Program-made: the position numbers and the translations under genes
Shown: in pieces, positions 25,284 through 34,237 of the stretch
How positions within the stretch are numbered: the first letter of the stretch is position 1
Layout: every line of letters starts with the position of its first letter
Assembly: GCF_002161215.1 (NCBI RefSeq)
Contig: NZ_NFMB01000010.1
Span: 62,001 to 126,000, forward strand
Direction of reading: 5' to 3'
DNA from: Flavonifractor sp. An10
GTDB lineage: Bacteria > Bacillota > Clostridia > Oscillospirales > Oscillospiraceae
Length of the DNA: 64,000 nt
The notes under the pieces: generated by a model
The model's database searches: none
Seen by the model: only the letters and a program-made list of their open reading frames with translations
Told to the model about the DNA's origin: nothing

Positions 25284-26441
25284 TCAGAGCAGCCGCGCCA
25301 TGTGGGGCAGCTCCGGCCCGATGAGGGGCCGGCACCAGTCCACAAATTCCTGCGTCACGTCGGTGCCTCCGGCGCTGAGGTACTCCGGGGGCAGCACCCG
25401 CTCCCCCAGCATGACCTCCTCGATGGGGATCAGGAAGGTCTCGCACCGGTAGGGGGCGGAGGACAGGCGGCGGAAGCCCACCATCTTGCCCGTCTCGCCG
25501 GCCAGGGCGGCCCGGCAGGCCGCGCGCCCCGCCTCCTCCGCCTCGGCGGCGTCCACCGGGGACTGCCAGGCGATGGATGCCCGGGCCAGGATGCCCGGCT
25601 TCTCGCTGCGGGCCTTGATGCCCAGCCGCCGCACCACCATCTGGGCCAGGTGGGAGGACACGTCCCCGAAATAGGTGGAGCGCCCGGTCTGGAAGATGGG
25701 GGGCACGATGGGCTTGCCCGCCTCGTCGTGGAGGCCCTCGCTGGCCACCACGATCACGCCGCCCAGCCTGTCATAGAGGGCCTTCACCTCGTCCAGGAAC
25801 TCCTCCTCGTGGAAGGGCCGCTCCGGCGGGTAGATCAGGTGGGGGCCGTCGCCCCCCTGCTCCCGGGCCAGGGCGGAGGCCGCCGTCGTCCAGCCGGCGT
25901 TGCGGCCCAGGGCCTCCAGCACCACCACATGGATAGGCAGGCTGCGCACGTCCACCGCCAGCTCCCGCACGGTGCCCGCCATGTACCGGGCCACGCTGCC
26001 GAAGCCGGGGCAGTGGTCGGTGACGGCGATGTCGTTGTCCATGGTCTTGGGGATGCCCATAACGGAGATGCCCCTGCCCCTGCAGGCCGCCGCCAGCTTG
26101 CCGCAGGCGTCCATGGTGCCGTTGCCGCCGTTCATGAGCACGTAGCGGATGTGCTTCTCCGCCAGGATGTCCGCCATGCGGGCGTAGTCCTCCGCCTCCA
26201 GGGCGTCCCGGGAGGTGCCGATGGCGGTGGCGGGGGTGCGGGGGAGCCGCTCCAGCTCCTCCTCCGGCACGGTGCCGAAGTCCAGCAGGTTTTCCCGCAG
26301 CAGGCCGCCGGTGCCGCCGATGGCGCCGTAGACGTGCTCCACCGCGCCGCTCTGCTGCGCCTCCCGGATGGCTCCGTACAGGGAGCAGTTGAGCACGGCG
26401 GTGGGGCCGCCGCCGTGGATGATGACCAGATTGTCCTTCAA
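25284..26441 (-). CDS. 6-phosphofructokinase family protein (possibly PPi-dependent)
   Basis: 385 residues from a TTG start (MKDNLVIIHGG) with GAGGAGGGG 6 bases upstream; a frame opening at 26468 begins upstream of that site and is less likely. Fold markers: IHGGGPTAVLN, NGGNGTMDACGKL, GIPKTMDNDI, FGSVARYMAG, EALGRNAGWTTA and VVASEGLHDE. Lys in the P-K-T-M-D-N-D motif is typical of pyrophosphate-dependent enzymes, but the other discriminating site has Gly (as in ATP enzymes) next to an Asn in place of Asp. The phosphoryl donor is therefore uncertain. It is transcribed alone. Confidence 0.85.
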   Translation of the reverse strand: MKDNLVIIHGGGPTAVLNCSLYGAIREAQQSGAVEHVYGAIGGTGGLLRENLLDFGTVPEEELERLPRTPATAIGTSRDALEAEDYARMADILAEKHIRYVLMNGGNGTMDACGKLAAACRGRGISVMGIPKTMDNDIAVTDHCPGFGSVARYMAGTVRELAVDVRSLPIHVVVLEALGRNAGWTTAASALAREQGGDGPHLIYPPERPFHEEEFLDEVKALYDRLGGVIVVASEGLHDEAGKPIVPPIFQTGRSTYFGDVSSHLAQMVVRRLGIKARSEKPGILARASIAWQSPVDAAEAEEAGRAACRAALAGETGKMVGFRRLSSAPYRCETFLIPIEEVMLGERVLPPEYLSAGGTDVTQEFVDWCRPLIGPELPHMARLL

Positions 26442-26549
26442 GGGGATCCCCTCCTCGTTTTGATCCAAAATCCCATGATATCCTTTATTATACCCGGGCC
26501 GTTCCCGCCCCGCAAGGAGGATTTCCCATCATACCTTTTCAGCGGACGC

Positions 26550-26579
26550 AAAAGCGGCGCGCTATCCGGCGCGCCGCTT
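26550..26579 (-). terminator. Terminator after repeat copy B
   Basis: Stem AAGCGGCGCGC/GCGCGCCGCTT followed by TTTT on the minus strand. It lies downstream of prmA plus repeat copy B, so the repeat is within the 3' end of the prmA transcript. Confidence 0.6.
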
Positions 26580-26589
26580 GGCAAGAAAG

Positions 26590-26809
26590 CCTCGCAGAGT
26601 TTTGCCGCCCGCAGGCGGCAAAAAGATTAAAAATTCCTTCCTTTCCGGGGACACAAGGCGAATTGCCCCGAAGGGGCAAGAGAGGGCCCCCTGGGGGGTG
26701 CGCCTCGGAAAGGACTCTTCTCACGCCGGACAGCGTGACAATCGCCCCGCAATCGAGCGCTTTCCGGCGTGCAGGCTCATTCAAAAAAGTGACAGAGTCA
26801 CTTTTTTGA
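26590..26809 (-). repeat. Structured interspersed element, copy B
   Basis: Same order of elements as copies A and C: CTCGCAGAGT block (26591-26600), CCGCCCGCAGGCGG hairpin, outer stem CCTTTCCG (26640-26647) with CGGAAAGG (26706-26713), enclosing the conserved ACACAAGGCGAATTGCCCC-GAA-GGGGCAA hairpin and AGGGCCCCCTGGGGGG, then a gene-side terminal stem TCAAAAAAGTGAC/GTCACTTTTTTGA (26781-26809). The terminal stem overlaps the last codons and stop of prmA. Confidence 0.8.
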
Positions 26810-27739
26810 GGCTAAGGCCACCCAGCCGTTCTGCTCCCGCCGCTCGAACACATGCAGGCCGTTTTTCTCCAGGGCGGCCTGCACCTCGTCGGCCCGGGTG
26901 TCGATGATGCCGGAGCACAGGAACACCCCGTCCTCCGTCAGGAAGTCCCCCGCTTTAGCGGACAGGGGGATGATCACGTCGGCCACGATGTTGGCCAGCA
27001 CCAGGGCGTACTTTCCCGTCCCCAGCCGGCTGACCAGATCCTGATCGGACAGTACGTCGCCGGCCAGCACGGTGTAGCGATCCCTTCCGATGCCGTTGAG
27101 GGCGGCGTTCTCATAGGCCACGTCCACCGCCTTGGGGTCGATGTCCACCGCCATGGCCTCCGACGCCCCAAGAGCCAGGGCGGCGATGGACAGGATGCCG
27201 CTGCCGCAGCCCAGATCCAGCACCGGCTGCCCGGGGACGGTATAGGCCTCCAGTCCCGCCAGGCACAGCTGGGTGGATGCGTGGTTGCCGGTGCCGAAGG
27301 TGAGACCGGGGTTCAGGTACAGGGGCACCTTCCCCGCCGGCACGGGCTCCCCCCGCTCCCACTCGGGCACGATGTAGAGCCGCTCCCCCACGGCCATGGG
27401 CTTGTAGTACTTCTGCCAGGAGTGGGCCCAGTCGTTCTCCCCCAGGGAGGCGGCGGTGTAGGGCAGGTCGATCCCCTCCAGCCAGCGCGCCAGCTGCTTT
27501 TTCCCGTCGTCATCGTCGGTGACGTAGAGCTTCACCCGGCACACGCCGCGCATCTGCTCCATCAGGCCCTCGTCCACATAGTCCCAGTACTGGCGGTTCT
27601 GCTCCAGGAAGGTCTTGAAGTCCTCCTCGTCCTCGATGGCCATGCCGGTGACGCCGTTGGCGGTGAGGCGGGCGCACAGGCCCTCCAGCTCCTCCTCGGT
27701 GGTGTCCAGCACCACCTCCAGCCACTTGATATCCTCCAT
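26798..27739 (-). CDS. prmA: Ribosomal protein L11 methyltransferase
   Basis: 313 residues, standard length. N-terminal L11-recognition domain (about 1-120), then the SAM-dependent methyltransferase: LTFGTGNHASTQLCL (PrmA signature, with N-H-A-S for the usual T-H-P-T), PVLDLGCGSGILSIA (motif I) and VLANIVADVI (NPPY-equivalent ANI). It trimethylates L11. Its stop codon is inside the hairpin that ends repeat copy B. It is coupled to the DegV gene by a TGATG junction. Confidence 0.93.
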   Translation of the reverse strand: MEDIKWLEVVLDTTEEELEGLCARLTANGVTGMAIEDEEDFKTFLEQNRQYWDYVDEGLMEQMRGVCRVKLYVTDDDDGKKQLARWLEGIDLPYTAASLGENDWAHSWQKYYKPMAVGERLYIVPEWERGEPVPAGKVPLYLNPGLTFGTGNHASTQLCLAGLEAYTVPGQPVLDLGCGSGILSIAALALGASEAMAVDIDPKAVDVAYENAALNGIGRDRYTVLAGDVLSDQDLVSRLGTGKYALVLANIVADVIIPLSAKAGDFLTEDGVFLCSGIIDTRADEVQAALEKNGLHVFERREQNGWVALASKK

Positions 27740-28611
27740 CAGCGCTTGCTCCCCAGGAAGAACAGGGCCACGGTGCCGGGGCCGGAGTGGGCGCCGATGA
27801 CGGGGCCCACGTTGTTGAGCACAACCTGCTCCACCCCAAAGCGGCGCTTCACGTCGTCGGCCACCTTCTGCGCGTCCTCCAGGCAGTCGCCGTGGCTGAT
27901 GAACACCACCTGGCTGCCCGGGTCGATGGCGGTCTCCTCCATGTGGTTCACCAGGGCCTTGAGGGATGCGTTGCGGCCCCGGGCGGTGCCCACCTTCACC
28001 AGGCGGCCCTCGTCGTCCACGTGCATCACCGGCTTGATGGACAGCATGGTGCCCACCACGGCGGTGGCGGGAGAGATGCGCCCGCCCCGCTTGAGGAAGT
28101 GGAGATCATCCACGGTGAACCAGTGGCACAGGTGGAGCTTGTTGTCCTCCAGCCAGTCCCGCACCTCCTCCATGCTCTTCCCCTGGGCCTTCATCCGGGC
28201 GGCGTACCACACCAGCAGGCCCTGCCCCAGGGAGGCGCACAGGGAGTCCACCACCCAGATCTTCCGGTCGGGATACTGCTCGGACAGCTCCTGGGCGGCG
28301 ATCTGGGCGGAGTGGCAGGTGGCGGACAGGCCGGAGGAGAAGGCGATAATCAGCACATCCCTCCCCGCCTGCACCAGGGGCTCCACCGCCTCGGTGTAGT
28401 CGGAGACGTTGACGGCGGAGGTGGTGGCCGTCTCCCCCGCCCGCAGCCGCCGGTAAAAGTCCTTCGGGTCGATCTCCCGGTTGTCCGGCCAGTTCCGGTA
28501 GGTCTTGTCCCCCATGTGGAAGGACAGGGGGAGCACCTCCACCCCCAGCTCCGCCACCAGCTCCGCGGTGAGATCCGCCGACGAATCAGTCAACAGGACG
28601 TAATCACTCAT
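27739..28611 (-). CDS. DegV-family fatty-acid-binding protein (FakB-like)
   Basis: 290 residues from MSDYVLLTDSSADLT (DSSAD motif that helps hold the carboxylate). Other family blocks: IIAFSSGLSATCHSA, VVDSLCASLGQGLLV, HFLKRGGRISPATA, and VFISHGD. DegV/FakB proteins present a fatty acid to the kinase FakA; a FakA homologue is encoded at 30148-31845. The gene is first of a degV-prmA unit; GGAGG lies 10 bases before the chosen start. Confidence 0.9.
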   Translation of the reverse strand: MSDYVLLTDSSADLTAELVAELGVEVLPLSFHMGDKTYRNWPDNREIDPKDFYRRLRAGETATTSAVNVSDYTEAVEPLVQAGRDVLIIAFSSGLSATCHSAQIAAQELSEQYPDRKIWVVDSLCASLGQGLLVWYAARMKAQGKSMEEVRDWLEDNKLHLCHWFTVDDLHFLKRGGRISPATAVVGTMLSIKPVMHVDDEGRLVKVGTARGRNASLKALVNHMEETAIDPGSQVVFISHGDCLEDAQKVADDVKRRFGVEQVVLNNVGPVIGAHSGPGTVALFFLGSKR

Positions 28612-28654
28612 CAAACCATAACCTCCAGTATTCACACGTACTTGTCACAACAGG

Positions 28655-29182
28655 CTATTTCTTCCCCTTTTCCGGCTGGGGACGCCGCTCTCGCAGCAGC
28701 TCCAGCAGCCGCTGGCAGGCCAGGCGGTCGGCGTAGCTGCGCAGAGCCAGGGCCAGGGCCAGGCCGGGCAGCTCCTCCTCCCCGTCGGTGGCGTCCAGGC
28801 TGCCCGCCGTCACGTCCAGGGCCCGATCCAGTTCCTCCCGGAACTGCTCATACAGCTCCCGGGGCTCCCGCCCCTCCGACGCCGCGGCCAGCAGCAGGCC
28901 CGCGTCCTTTACGGACAGCACCTGCTTGAGGGCGCACAGGGCGGTGAGATAGGCCAGATGGGTGCGGGAGTACCGCTTGCCCTCCGCCCGGGGCATGGCC
29001 CCGTCCTTGATGTAGTTGTTGACCATGGCGGAGGTGAGGCTCTCCCCCTCCCCATAGCGGATGAGCTGCCGGGGCATATAGGAGATGAGCTGATCCATAT
29101 ACAGCCCGATGTCGGGCAGAGCCTCCCACTCCACGGGCCGCTCCCCCTCCAGGCGCTCCTTCAGTTCGCGGATCTCCTCCAA
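28655..29182 (-). CDS. DUF1836 domain protein
   Basis: 175 residues. The segment RYGEGESLTSAMVNNYIKDGAMPR followed by KRYSRTHLAYLTALCALKQVLS is the DUF1836 winged-helix-like core, common in Clostridia and Bacilli, probably DNA binding by analogy with MerR-type heads. No effector domain is visible. It precedes degV by 43 bases and may be co-transcribed. Confidence 0.8.
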   Translation of the reverse strand: MEEIRELKERLEGERPVEWEALPDIGLYMDQLISYMPRQLIRYGEGESLTSAMVNNYIKDGAMPRAEGKRYSRTHLAYLTALCALKQVLSVKDAGLLLAAASEGREPRELYEQFREELDRALDVTAGSLDATDGEEELPGLALALALRSYADRLACQRLLELLRERRPQPEKGKK

Positions 29183-29280
29183 CGCCGCCCCTCCTTTCTG
29201 GTTTTGAAAATGATGCCATAGAATGTTGCCGTCATTATATCACATTGCCCACGGGGAAGTAAAGGCCATCCGGGCATGAA

Positions 29281-29327
29281 AAAAGCCCGGCGGAGTCACA
29301 TAACAAAATTATGTGACTCCGCCGGGC
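29281..29327 (-). terminator. Strong terminator after the small membrane protein gene
   Basis: A 19-bp perfect stem (29286-29304 with 29309-29327) followed on the minus strand by six T. It separates the 65-residue membrane protein from the DUF1836 gene. Confidence 0.88.
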
Positions 29328-29339
29328 TGCGGCCGGGTG

Positions 29340-29537
29340 TTACAGCTCCCAGTCGGCGTAATCCTCCGCCTCGGCATCGCCGTCGGCCCGCACCTTCAGC
29401 GCGTCGGGCAGCATGGTCTTGATCCTGGCCACCACGGCCATGATCTTGTCCCAGTAGAGCACAGCGGCGTAGAGCAGGGCGCTGATCACCGCCAGCGCGG
29501 CCACCAGCTTTACCAGAGCGCAGATCAATTTCTTCAT
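29340..29537 (-). CDS. Small single-span membrane protein, unknown function
   Basis: 65 residues. A basic start (MKKLICALVKLVAALAV) leads into one membrane helix (about 8-30), followed by a short amphipathic stretch and an acidic tail (DGDAEAEDYADWEL). AAAGGAGG precedes the start, and a strong terminator follows. The tail pattern resembles small uncharacterised proteins of Oscillospiraceae, but I do not recognise a family. Confidence 0.7.
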   Translation of the reverse strand: MKKLICALVKLVAALAVISALLYAAVLYWDKIMAVVARIKTMLPDALKVRADGDAEAEDYADWEL

Positions 29538-29647
29538 AAGCCGAAAGCCTCCTTTGTCCAGGTCTCCTGGATCGGTTGTTCTCAGTTTACACGCTTCCGC
29601 CCCAAATTACAAGGGCCCGCCCCCACTTTCAGAAAACTTTTTTTCCC

Positions 29648-29676
29648 TTGTAATTTCGCCTGAAATAGAATACAAT
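29648..29676 (+). promoter_or_regulatory. Promoter of the asp23-fakA operon
   Basis: TTGTAA (29648-29653), 17-bp spacer, TACAAT (29671-29676), 84 bp upstream of the first start codon. Confidence 0.65.
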
Positions 29677-29759
29677 AAGAGGACAAAAGGCAGCCAAACC
29701 GCCCCAGCTTCAGCGGGTATCCGCTGGTATTCTCCCACGGAAAGGAAGGGATCAGCCAA

Positions 29760-30110
29760 ATGAGGCTTCAAACCGAAAAGGGCGAGATCACCATCAGCAG
29801 CGACGTTTTCACCAACATCACCGGCGCGGCGGCCACCAACTGCTACGGCGTCAAGGGCATGGCCATGCGCTCCAAGACCGACGGCCTGGTGCATCTGCTG
29901 CGCCGGGAGTCCATGGGAAAGGGCGTCAAGATCACCTATCACGACGACTCCTCCGTCTCCATCGAGCTGCACATCATGGTGGACAACGGGGTCAACCTGA
30001 TGGCGGTGAGCCGCTCCATCATGAGCGAGGTTCGCTATATCGTCAGCCGCACCACCGGCGCCGAGGTGCGCAGCGTGGATGTGTGCATCGACTCCATGGT
30101 CATCGGCTGA
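29760..30110 (+). CDS. Asp23/Gls24-family protein
   Basis: 116 residues with the family core: GEITISSDVFTNITGAAATNCYGVKGMAM and a C-terminal half with SVDVCIDSMV. These small alkaline-shock-type proteins sit on the membrane or bind the cell envelope. In Firmicutes a member of this family usually precedes the fakA (DAK-like kinase) gene, as here, with a 37-base gap. Confidence 0.9.
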   Translation: MRLQTEKGEITISSDVFTNITGAAATNCYGVKGMAMRSKTDGLVHLLRRESMGKGVKITYHDDSSVSIELHIMVDNGVNLMAVSRSIMSEVRYIVSRTTGAEVRSVDVCIDSMVIG

Positions 30111-30147
30111 ACCGGCCCTTGCCCATCGAAAGGAAGGAACAACAGAC

Positions 30148-31845
30148 ATGAGAGAGAGCATTGACGGAGCGTCCTTTGCCCAGGCAGTGATCCATGCGGC
30201 GGCCTCCCTCAATCTGCGCAAGCAGGAGATCAACGAGCTGAACGTCTTCCCCGTGCCCGACGGGGACACCGGCACCAACATGAGCCTGACCATCGGCACC
30301 GCCGCCACGGAGCTGCGCAAGAAGCAGCCCCGCACCGTGGGCGAGGCCGCGTCCACCACCGCCTCCGCCCTGCTGCGGGGCGCCCGGGGCAACTCCGGCG
30401 TGATTCTGTCCCTCCTGTTCCGCGGCCTGTCCAAGGCCGTGAAGGACAGGGACACCATCGACGGCCGGGATTTGGCCATCGCCCTGGACTTCGGCGTGGC
30501 CGCCGCTTACAAGGCGGTGATGAAGCCCGCCGAGGGCACCATCCTCACCGTCTCCCGGCTGGCCGCCGCCAAGGCGGCCGACGCCGCCCGGCAGACCCCC
30601 AACGATCCGGAGGCCGTGCTGGCCGCCGCCATCGCCGAGGGCCAGCTGGCCCTGGAGCACACCACCGAGATGAACCCCGTGCTGAAAAAGGCCGGGGTGG
30701 TGGACGCCGGCGGCAAGGGCTTCCTGGTGATCCTCCAGGGCATGCTGGACTCCCTGCGTGGGGAGCCCATGCCGGAGGAGGAGGGCGGTTCCGGCGCCGC
30801 TTCGGAGCAGAAGACCGACTACGCCGCCATCGCCGCCGAGGAGATCACCTTCACCTTCGACACGGTGTTCATCGTGCGCAAGACCGACCCCCACAAGGGG
30901 CTGGAGGCCTTTGAGGCCTATCTGAACAGCATCGGCGACAGCCTGGTTATCGGCGAGGACGACGACTGCTTCAAGGTTCACGTCCACACCGACATCCCCG
31001 GCGCCGCCCTCACCGAGGCCCAGAAGTACGGCACCCTGGAGCTGGCCAAGATCGAGAACATGCGCACCCAGGCGGAGGATCTGGCCGCCGGGCGGCACAT
31101 CCAGAGCACCGACGATCTGGACGCGGTGGAGGCCGAACTGGAGGGGGAGCCCGCCCCCGGCGGCCGGAAGATCGCGGCGCCGGAGAAGAAGTACGGCGTG
31201 GTGGCGGTGGCGGCCGGCGACGGCCTGGCCGCGGTGTTCAAGGATCTGGGGGCCGACGGCGTGATCAGCGGCGGCCAGACCATGAACCCCTCCACCGACG
31301 ACATCCTCCGGGAGATTGACGCCACCCCGGCGGAGATCGTCTTTGTCCTGCCCAACAACAAGAACATCATCATGGCCGCCGAGCAGTGCATCCGCCTGGT
31401 GGAGGGCAAGCAGGTGGTGGTGCTCCCCACCAAGACGGTGCCCCAGGGCATCTCCGCCCTGATGGTGATGGATCCCGAGGCGGACACCGAGGCCAATGTC
31501 CAGGCCATGCAGGAGGCCCTGAGCCGGGTGCACACCTCGGAGATCACCTACGCCGCCCGGGACAGCGACTTTGACGGCTTTGCCATCAAGCGGGGGGACT
31601 ATCTGGCCCTCACCGAGCACCAGCTCTTCGGCACCGACCGGAAGGTGGAGAAGCTGCTGCGCCGCCTGGCGGAGGCCGACAACCAGCAGAACGCCGAGTT
31701 CATCAACATCTTCTACGGGGAGGACGTGACGGAGCGGGAGGCCCAGAAGGCCCTCAAGCTCTTCACCGAGTGCTGCCCCAATGCGGAGATCACCCTGCTC
31801 TCCGGCGGGCAGCCGGTGTACTACTACATGATCTCCGCCGAGTAA
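30148..31845 (+). CDS. fakA: Fatty acid kinase A (DhaL-domain kinase)
   Basis: 565 residues from MRESIDGASF with GAAAGGAAGG upstream. N-terminal DhaL ATP domain: NELNVFPVPDGDTGTNM with the Mg-binding Asp residues, and RGARGNSGVILS; a central linker; C-terminal DegV-like half with VVAVAAGDGLAAVF and FVLPNNKNI. FakA phosphorylates fatty acids bound to DegV/FakB proteins for entry into phospholipid synthesis. The start overlaps no upstream gene, and a terminator follows. Confidence 0.92.
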   Translation: MRESIDGASFAQAVIHAAASLNLRKQEINELNVFPVPDGDTGTNMSLTIGTAATELRKKQPRTVGEAASTTASALLRGARGNSGVILSLLFRGLSKAVKDRDTIDGRDLAIALDFGVAAAYKAVMKPAEGTILTVSRLAAAKAADAARQTPNDPEAVLAAAIAEGQLALEHTTEMNPVLKKAGVVDAGGKGFLVILQGMLDSLRGEPMPEEEGGSGAASEQKTDYAAIAAEEITFTFDTVFIVRKTDPHKGLEAFEAYLNSIGDSLVIGEDDDCFKVHVHTDIPGAALTEAQKYGTLELAKIENMRTQAEDLAAGRHIQSTDDLDAVEAELEGEPAPGGRKIAAPEKKYGVVAVAAGDGLAAVFKDLGADGVISGGQTMNPSTDDILREIDATPAEIVFVLPNNKNIIMAAEQCIRLVEGKQVVVLPTKTVPQGISALMVMDPEADTEANVQAMQEALSRVHTSEITYAARDSDFDGFAIKRGDYLALTEHQLFGTDRKVEKLLRRLAEADNQQNAEFINIFYGEDVTEREAQKALKLFTECCPNAEITLLSGGQPVYYYMISAE

Positions 31846-31861
31846 GCCGCAGGAGACCAGC

Positions 31862-31902
31862 AAAATACCGCCCCGGCTGTTGCAGCCGGGGCGGTATTTT
31901 TT
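31862..31902. terminator. Bidirectional terminator between fakA and the nucleotidase gene
   Basis: Stem AAAATACCGCCCCGGCT/AGCCGGGGCGGTATTTT with further T on the plus side. It serves the two convergent genes. Confidence 0.88.
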
Positions 31903-31935
31903 GCTGGTTCAGCTCTCTGCTCCGGGGGCGGCCGC

Positions 31936-34092
31936 TCAGCTCAGGGTGCCGTTGACATCCTGGGGATTCAGGATGGTGATGCGTCCCTCCACGGCGGGGG
32001 CGACGGTGCCCTGCTCCTGGATGTACTGGGAGATCACGGTGCGGTAGTAGTCGTTGGTGCGGTACACCAGGCGGCAGCCGGGCAGCTCCTGGGCGGCCGT
32101 CTCGCTGTTGGAGGAGGCGCCGTCGGGGTTGAGCACGTTGAGCATGGTGTACCCGTCGCCGCCGCCGCACATGAAGTCGTTGCAGGCCAGGGTGTACCAG
32201 GCATCCAGATCCAGGGGGGTGCCGTCGGCCATGGTGACGGAGACAATGCGCTCGCCGGCGGGCTTGGAGGCGTCAAAGGTGTACTGGATGCCGGAGACCT
32301 GGGGGAACTTGCCGTTGAGCTCGGGATAGGCGTCCACGCCGTTCTCCAGGGCGTCCCACACGGTCTGGCCGGTGACCTCCACCAGGGTGACCTTGTTGTC
32401 AAAGGGCAGCATGCCGAAGATGTCGCCCACGGTCACGTCGCCGGCGGTCAGGCCGGCCCGGATGCCGCCGCCGTTCTGGATGGCGATGTCGGCGTCACAG
32501 TAGTCCCGCAGGGCGTCGGCGGCCAGGTTGCCCAGGGGGCTCTCCTGGGCGCGGACAAGGGCGCTGGACCAGGGGATGTCGGAGGCGCACTGTCCGATGA
32601 CCACATCCATCTGGGCGTCCAGATCCGCCTGGTAGTCGGCGATGATGGCGCTGACCTCGGGATCCTCGGGCACGTCGGAGGAGAGGATGATCTGGTTGAA
32701 GGTGTAGCCCAGCAGCTCCCCGTCCTTCACGTTCAGGTTGGTCTGGTTGACGCAGGTGCCCACGCCGCCGGGGTTGACCACCACGGTGCCCTCGATGTTC
32801 AGGGGGCGGCCGAAGGTGTCGTTGCCGCCGCCGATCTCCATGTCGATGCCGTCAATGCGGGTGGGAACCTCGTTGTTGGCGCCGTGGAGATGCGCCAGCA
32901 TGATGACCAGATCGGCCTCCGCGTTGGCCTGATCCACCACCTGCTGGCCCACCTCCCAGTGGTCGTGGAACTCGATGTCCTGGGTGTTGGAGTAGTGGGT
33001 GGTGGCCTTGCTGCCGTCGTCGGTCAGGCCCACGATGGCCACCTTCAGGCCGCCCACCTCCTTGACGATGTAGGGCTCAAACTGCTCGGGGTAGGTGCCG
33101 TCCTTCCAGTAGGTGTTGGCGGAGAGCATGGCGTACTCGGCCCGCTCCGCCAGGGAGAGCAGGTTGTCAAAGGCGTAGTCGAAGTCGTGGTTGCCCAGCA
33201 CGGTGGCGTCATAGCCCTGGGCGTTCATCACGTCCACGCTGGACTGGCCCTGGGACATGTTGGCCAGGTCGGTGTTGTAGGGGGAGTCGCCGCCGTCCAG
33301 CACCAGGGTGTTGGGGTTGCGGCGCTCGGCCTCGTCAAAGAGCCAGGCCGCCTTGGCGGAGCCGCCCACCTCGATGCTGGAGCCGGAGGGGGTGTAGGGC
33401 ACCATGTGGCCGTGGATGTCGGAGGTGGACATGGTGGTGATGATGGTCAGATCCTTGACGGCGGTGTCCAGCACATAGGCCGCCTCCCCCCGGGTGATCA
33501 CCGTGTTGTCCAGGGTCAGGCCGGCGGGCAGCAGGCCGTCCTCCGCGCCCTGGGCCAGGAAGTCCATGTCCTTGTCGGCGCCGTAGACCGCCTTCATCAC
33601 CGCCAGGGCGAACTCGGCGCGGGTCATGGTCTGCTCACCGCGGAACTCCCCGTCGATCTGATCCATGAGGCGGGCCTCCAGCACGGTGTTGGCCGCCGTC
33701 TCCGCCCAGGTGTCCACGGCGTCGGGGGCGGCGGGCATGAGCACCGCGTCCAGGGTGGCCACGGTGGTGTCGGTGGAATAGAACTGCTTGGTCACCGGCT
33801 CGGGCATGGTGCCGTCCTCATTGGCCTCGGGGGCGGGGGCCTCCATGGAGAACACGGGAACCAGGTCAAAGGCCTCATACAGCAGGGAGGCCGCGGCGGA
33901 ACGGGTCAGGGGGTCGTCGGGGCGGTAGGCGCCGGTGCCGTCGCCCCGGATGATGCCCTCTTCGGCCAGGCGCTGGATGCTCTCGGCATAGGTGCCGGAG
34001 GCGTCGCTGACCGAGGCGGCGGAGGCCGGCACAGCCAGGGACAGGCTGACTGCCGCGGCCAGCGCCAGGGCGGAAATACGGAAGTGCTTCAT
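31936..34092 (-). CDS. Secreted 5'-nucleotidase/UshA-like phosphoesterase with SLH domains
   Basis: 718 residues from MKHFRISALA (AAGGAG upstream). Signal peptide cleaved after about residue 26 (PASA). Two S-layer homology-like segments follow: IQRLAEEGIIRGDGTGAYRPDDPLTRSAA and the region with MTRAEFALAVMKAV, with a third partial one. The catalytic half has STSDIHGHM, DGGDSPY, LGNHDFDY and MLAHLHG (metal sites); the C-terminal 5'-nucleotidase domain has NGGGIRAGL and the GGGDGY adenine-stacking segment. It would hydrolyse extracellular nucleotides at the cell surface. Confidence 0.9.
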   Translation of the reverse strand: MKHFRISALALAAAVSLSLAVPASAASVSDASGTYAESIQRLAEEGIIRGDGTGAYRPDDPLTRSAAASLLYEAFDLVPVFSMEAPAPEANEDGTMPEPVTKQFYSTDTTVATLDAVLMPAAPDAVDTWAETAANTVLEARLMDQIDGEFRGEQTMTRAEFALAVMKAVYGADKDMDFLAQGAEDGLLPAGLTLDNTVITRGEAAYVLDTAVKDLTIITTMSTSDIHGHMVPYTPSGSSIEVGGSAKAAWLFDEAERRNPNTLVLDGGDSPYNTDLANMSQGQSSVDVMNAQGYDATVLGNHDFDYAFDNLLSLAERAEYAMLSANTYWKDGTYPEQFEPYIVKEVGGLKVAIVGLTDDGSKATTHYSNTQDIEFHDHWEVGQQVVDQANAEADLVIMLAHLHGANNEVPTRIDGIDMEIGGGNDTFGRPLNIEGTVVVNPGGVGTCVNQTNLNVKDGELLGYTFNQIILSSDVPEDPEVSAIIADYQADLDAQMDVVIGQCASDIPWSSALVRAQESPLGNLAADALRDYCDADIAIQNGGGIRAGLTAGDVTVGDIFGMLPFDNKVTLVEVTGQTVWDALENGVDAYPELNGKFPQVSGIQYTFDASKPAGERIVSVTMADGTPLDLDAWYTLACNDFMCGGGDGYTMLNVLNPDGASSNSETAAQELPGCRLVYRTNDYYRTVISQYIQEQGTVAPAVEGRITILNPQDVNGTLS

Positions 34093-34202
34093 GTCTGGGG
34101 TCTCTCCTTTCATCTCTGCGCGGGCGGGCCAGTCCGCCCGCATATCTGCATTGTAGCACAGCCGCCCCGCCGCCACAAGTAAAGTTCCTGTAATCGGACT
34201 GT

Positions 34203-34234
34203 AAAAAAAGGCCGCCCGGCTTCGCCGGACGGCC
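34203..34234 (-). terminator. Terminator after repeat copy C
   Basis: Stem GGCCGTCCGGC/GCCGGGCGGCC (one mismatch) followed on the minus strand by seven T. It ends the amino-acid ABC operon after repeat copy C. Confidence 0.8.
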
Positions 34235-34237
34235 CTC

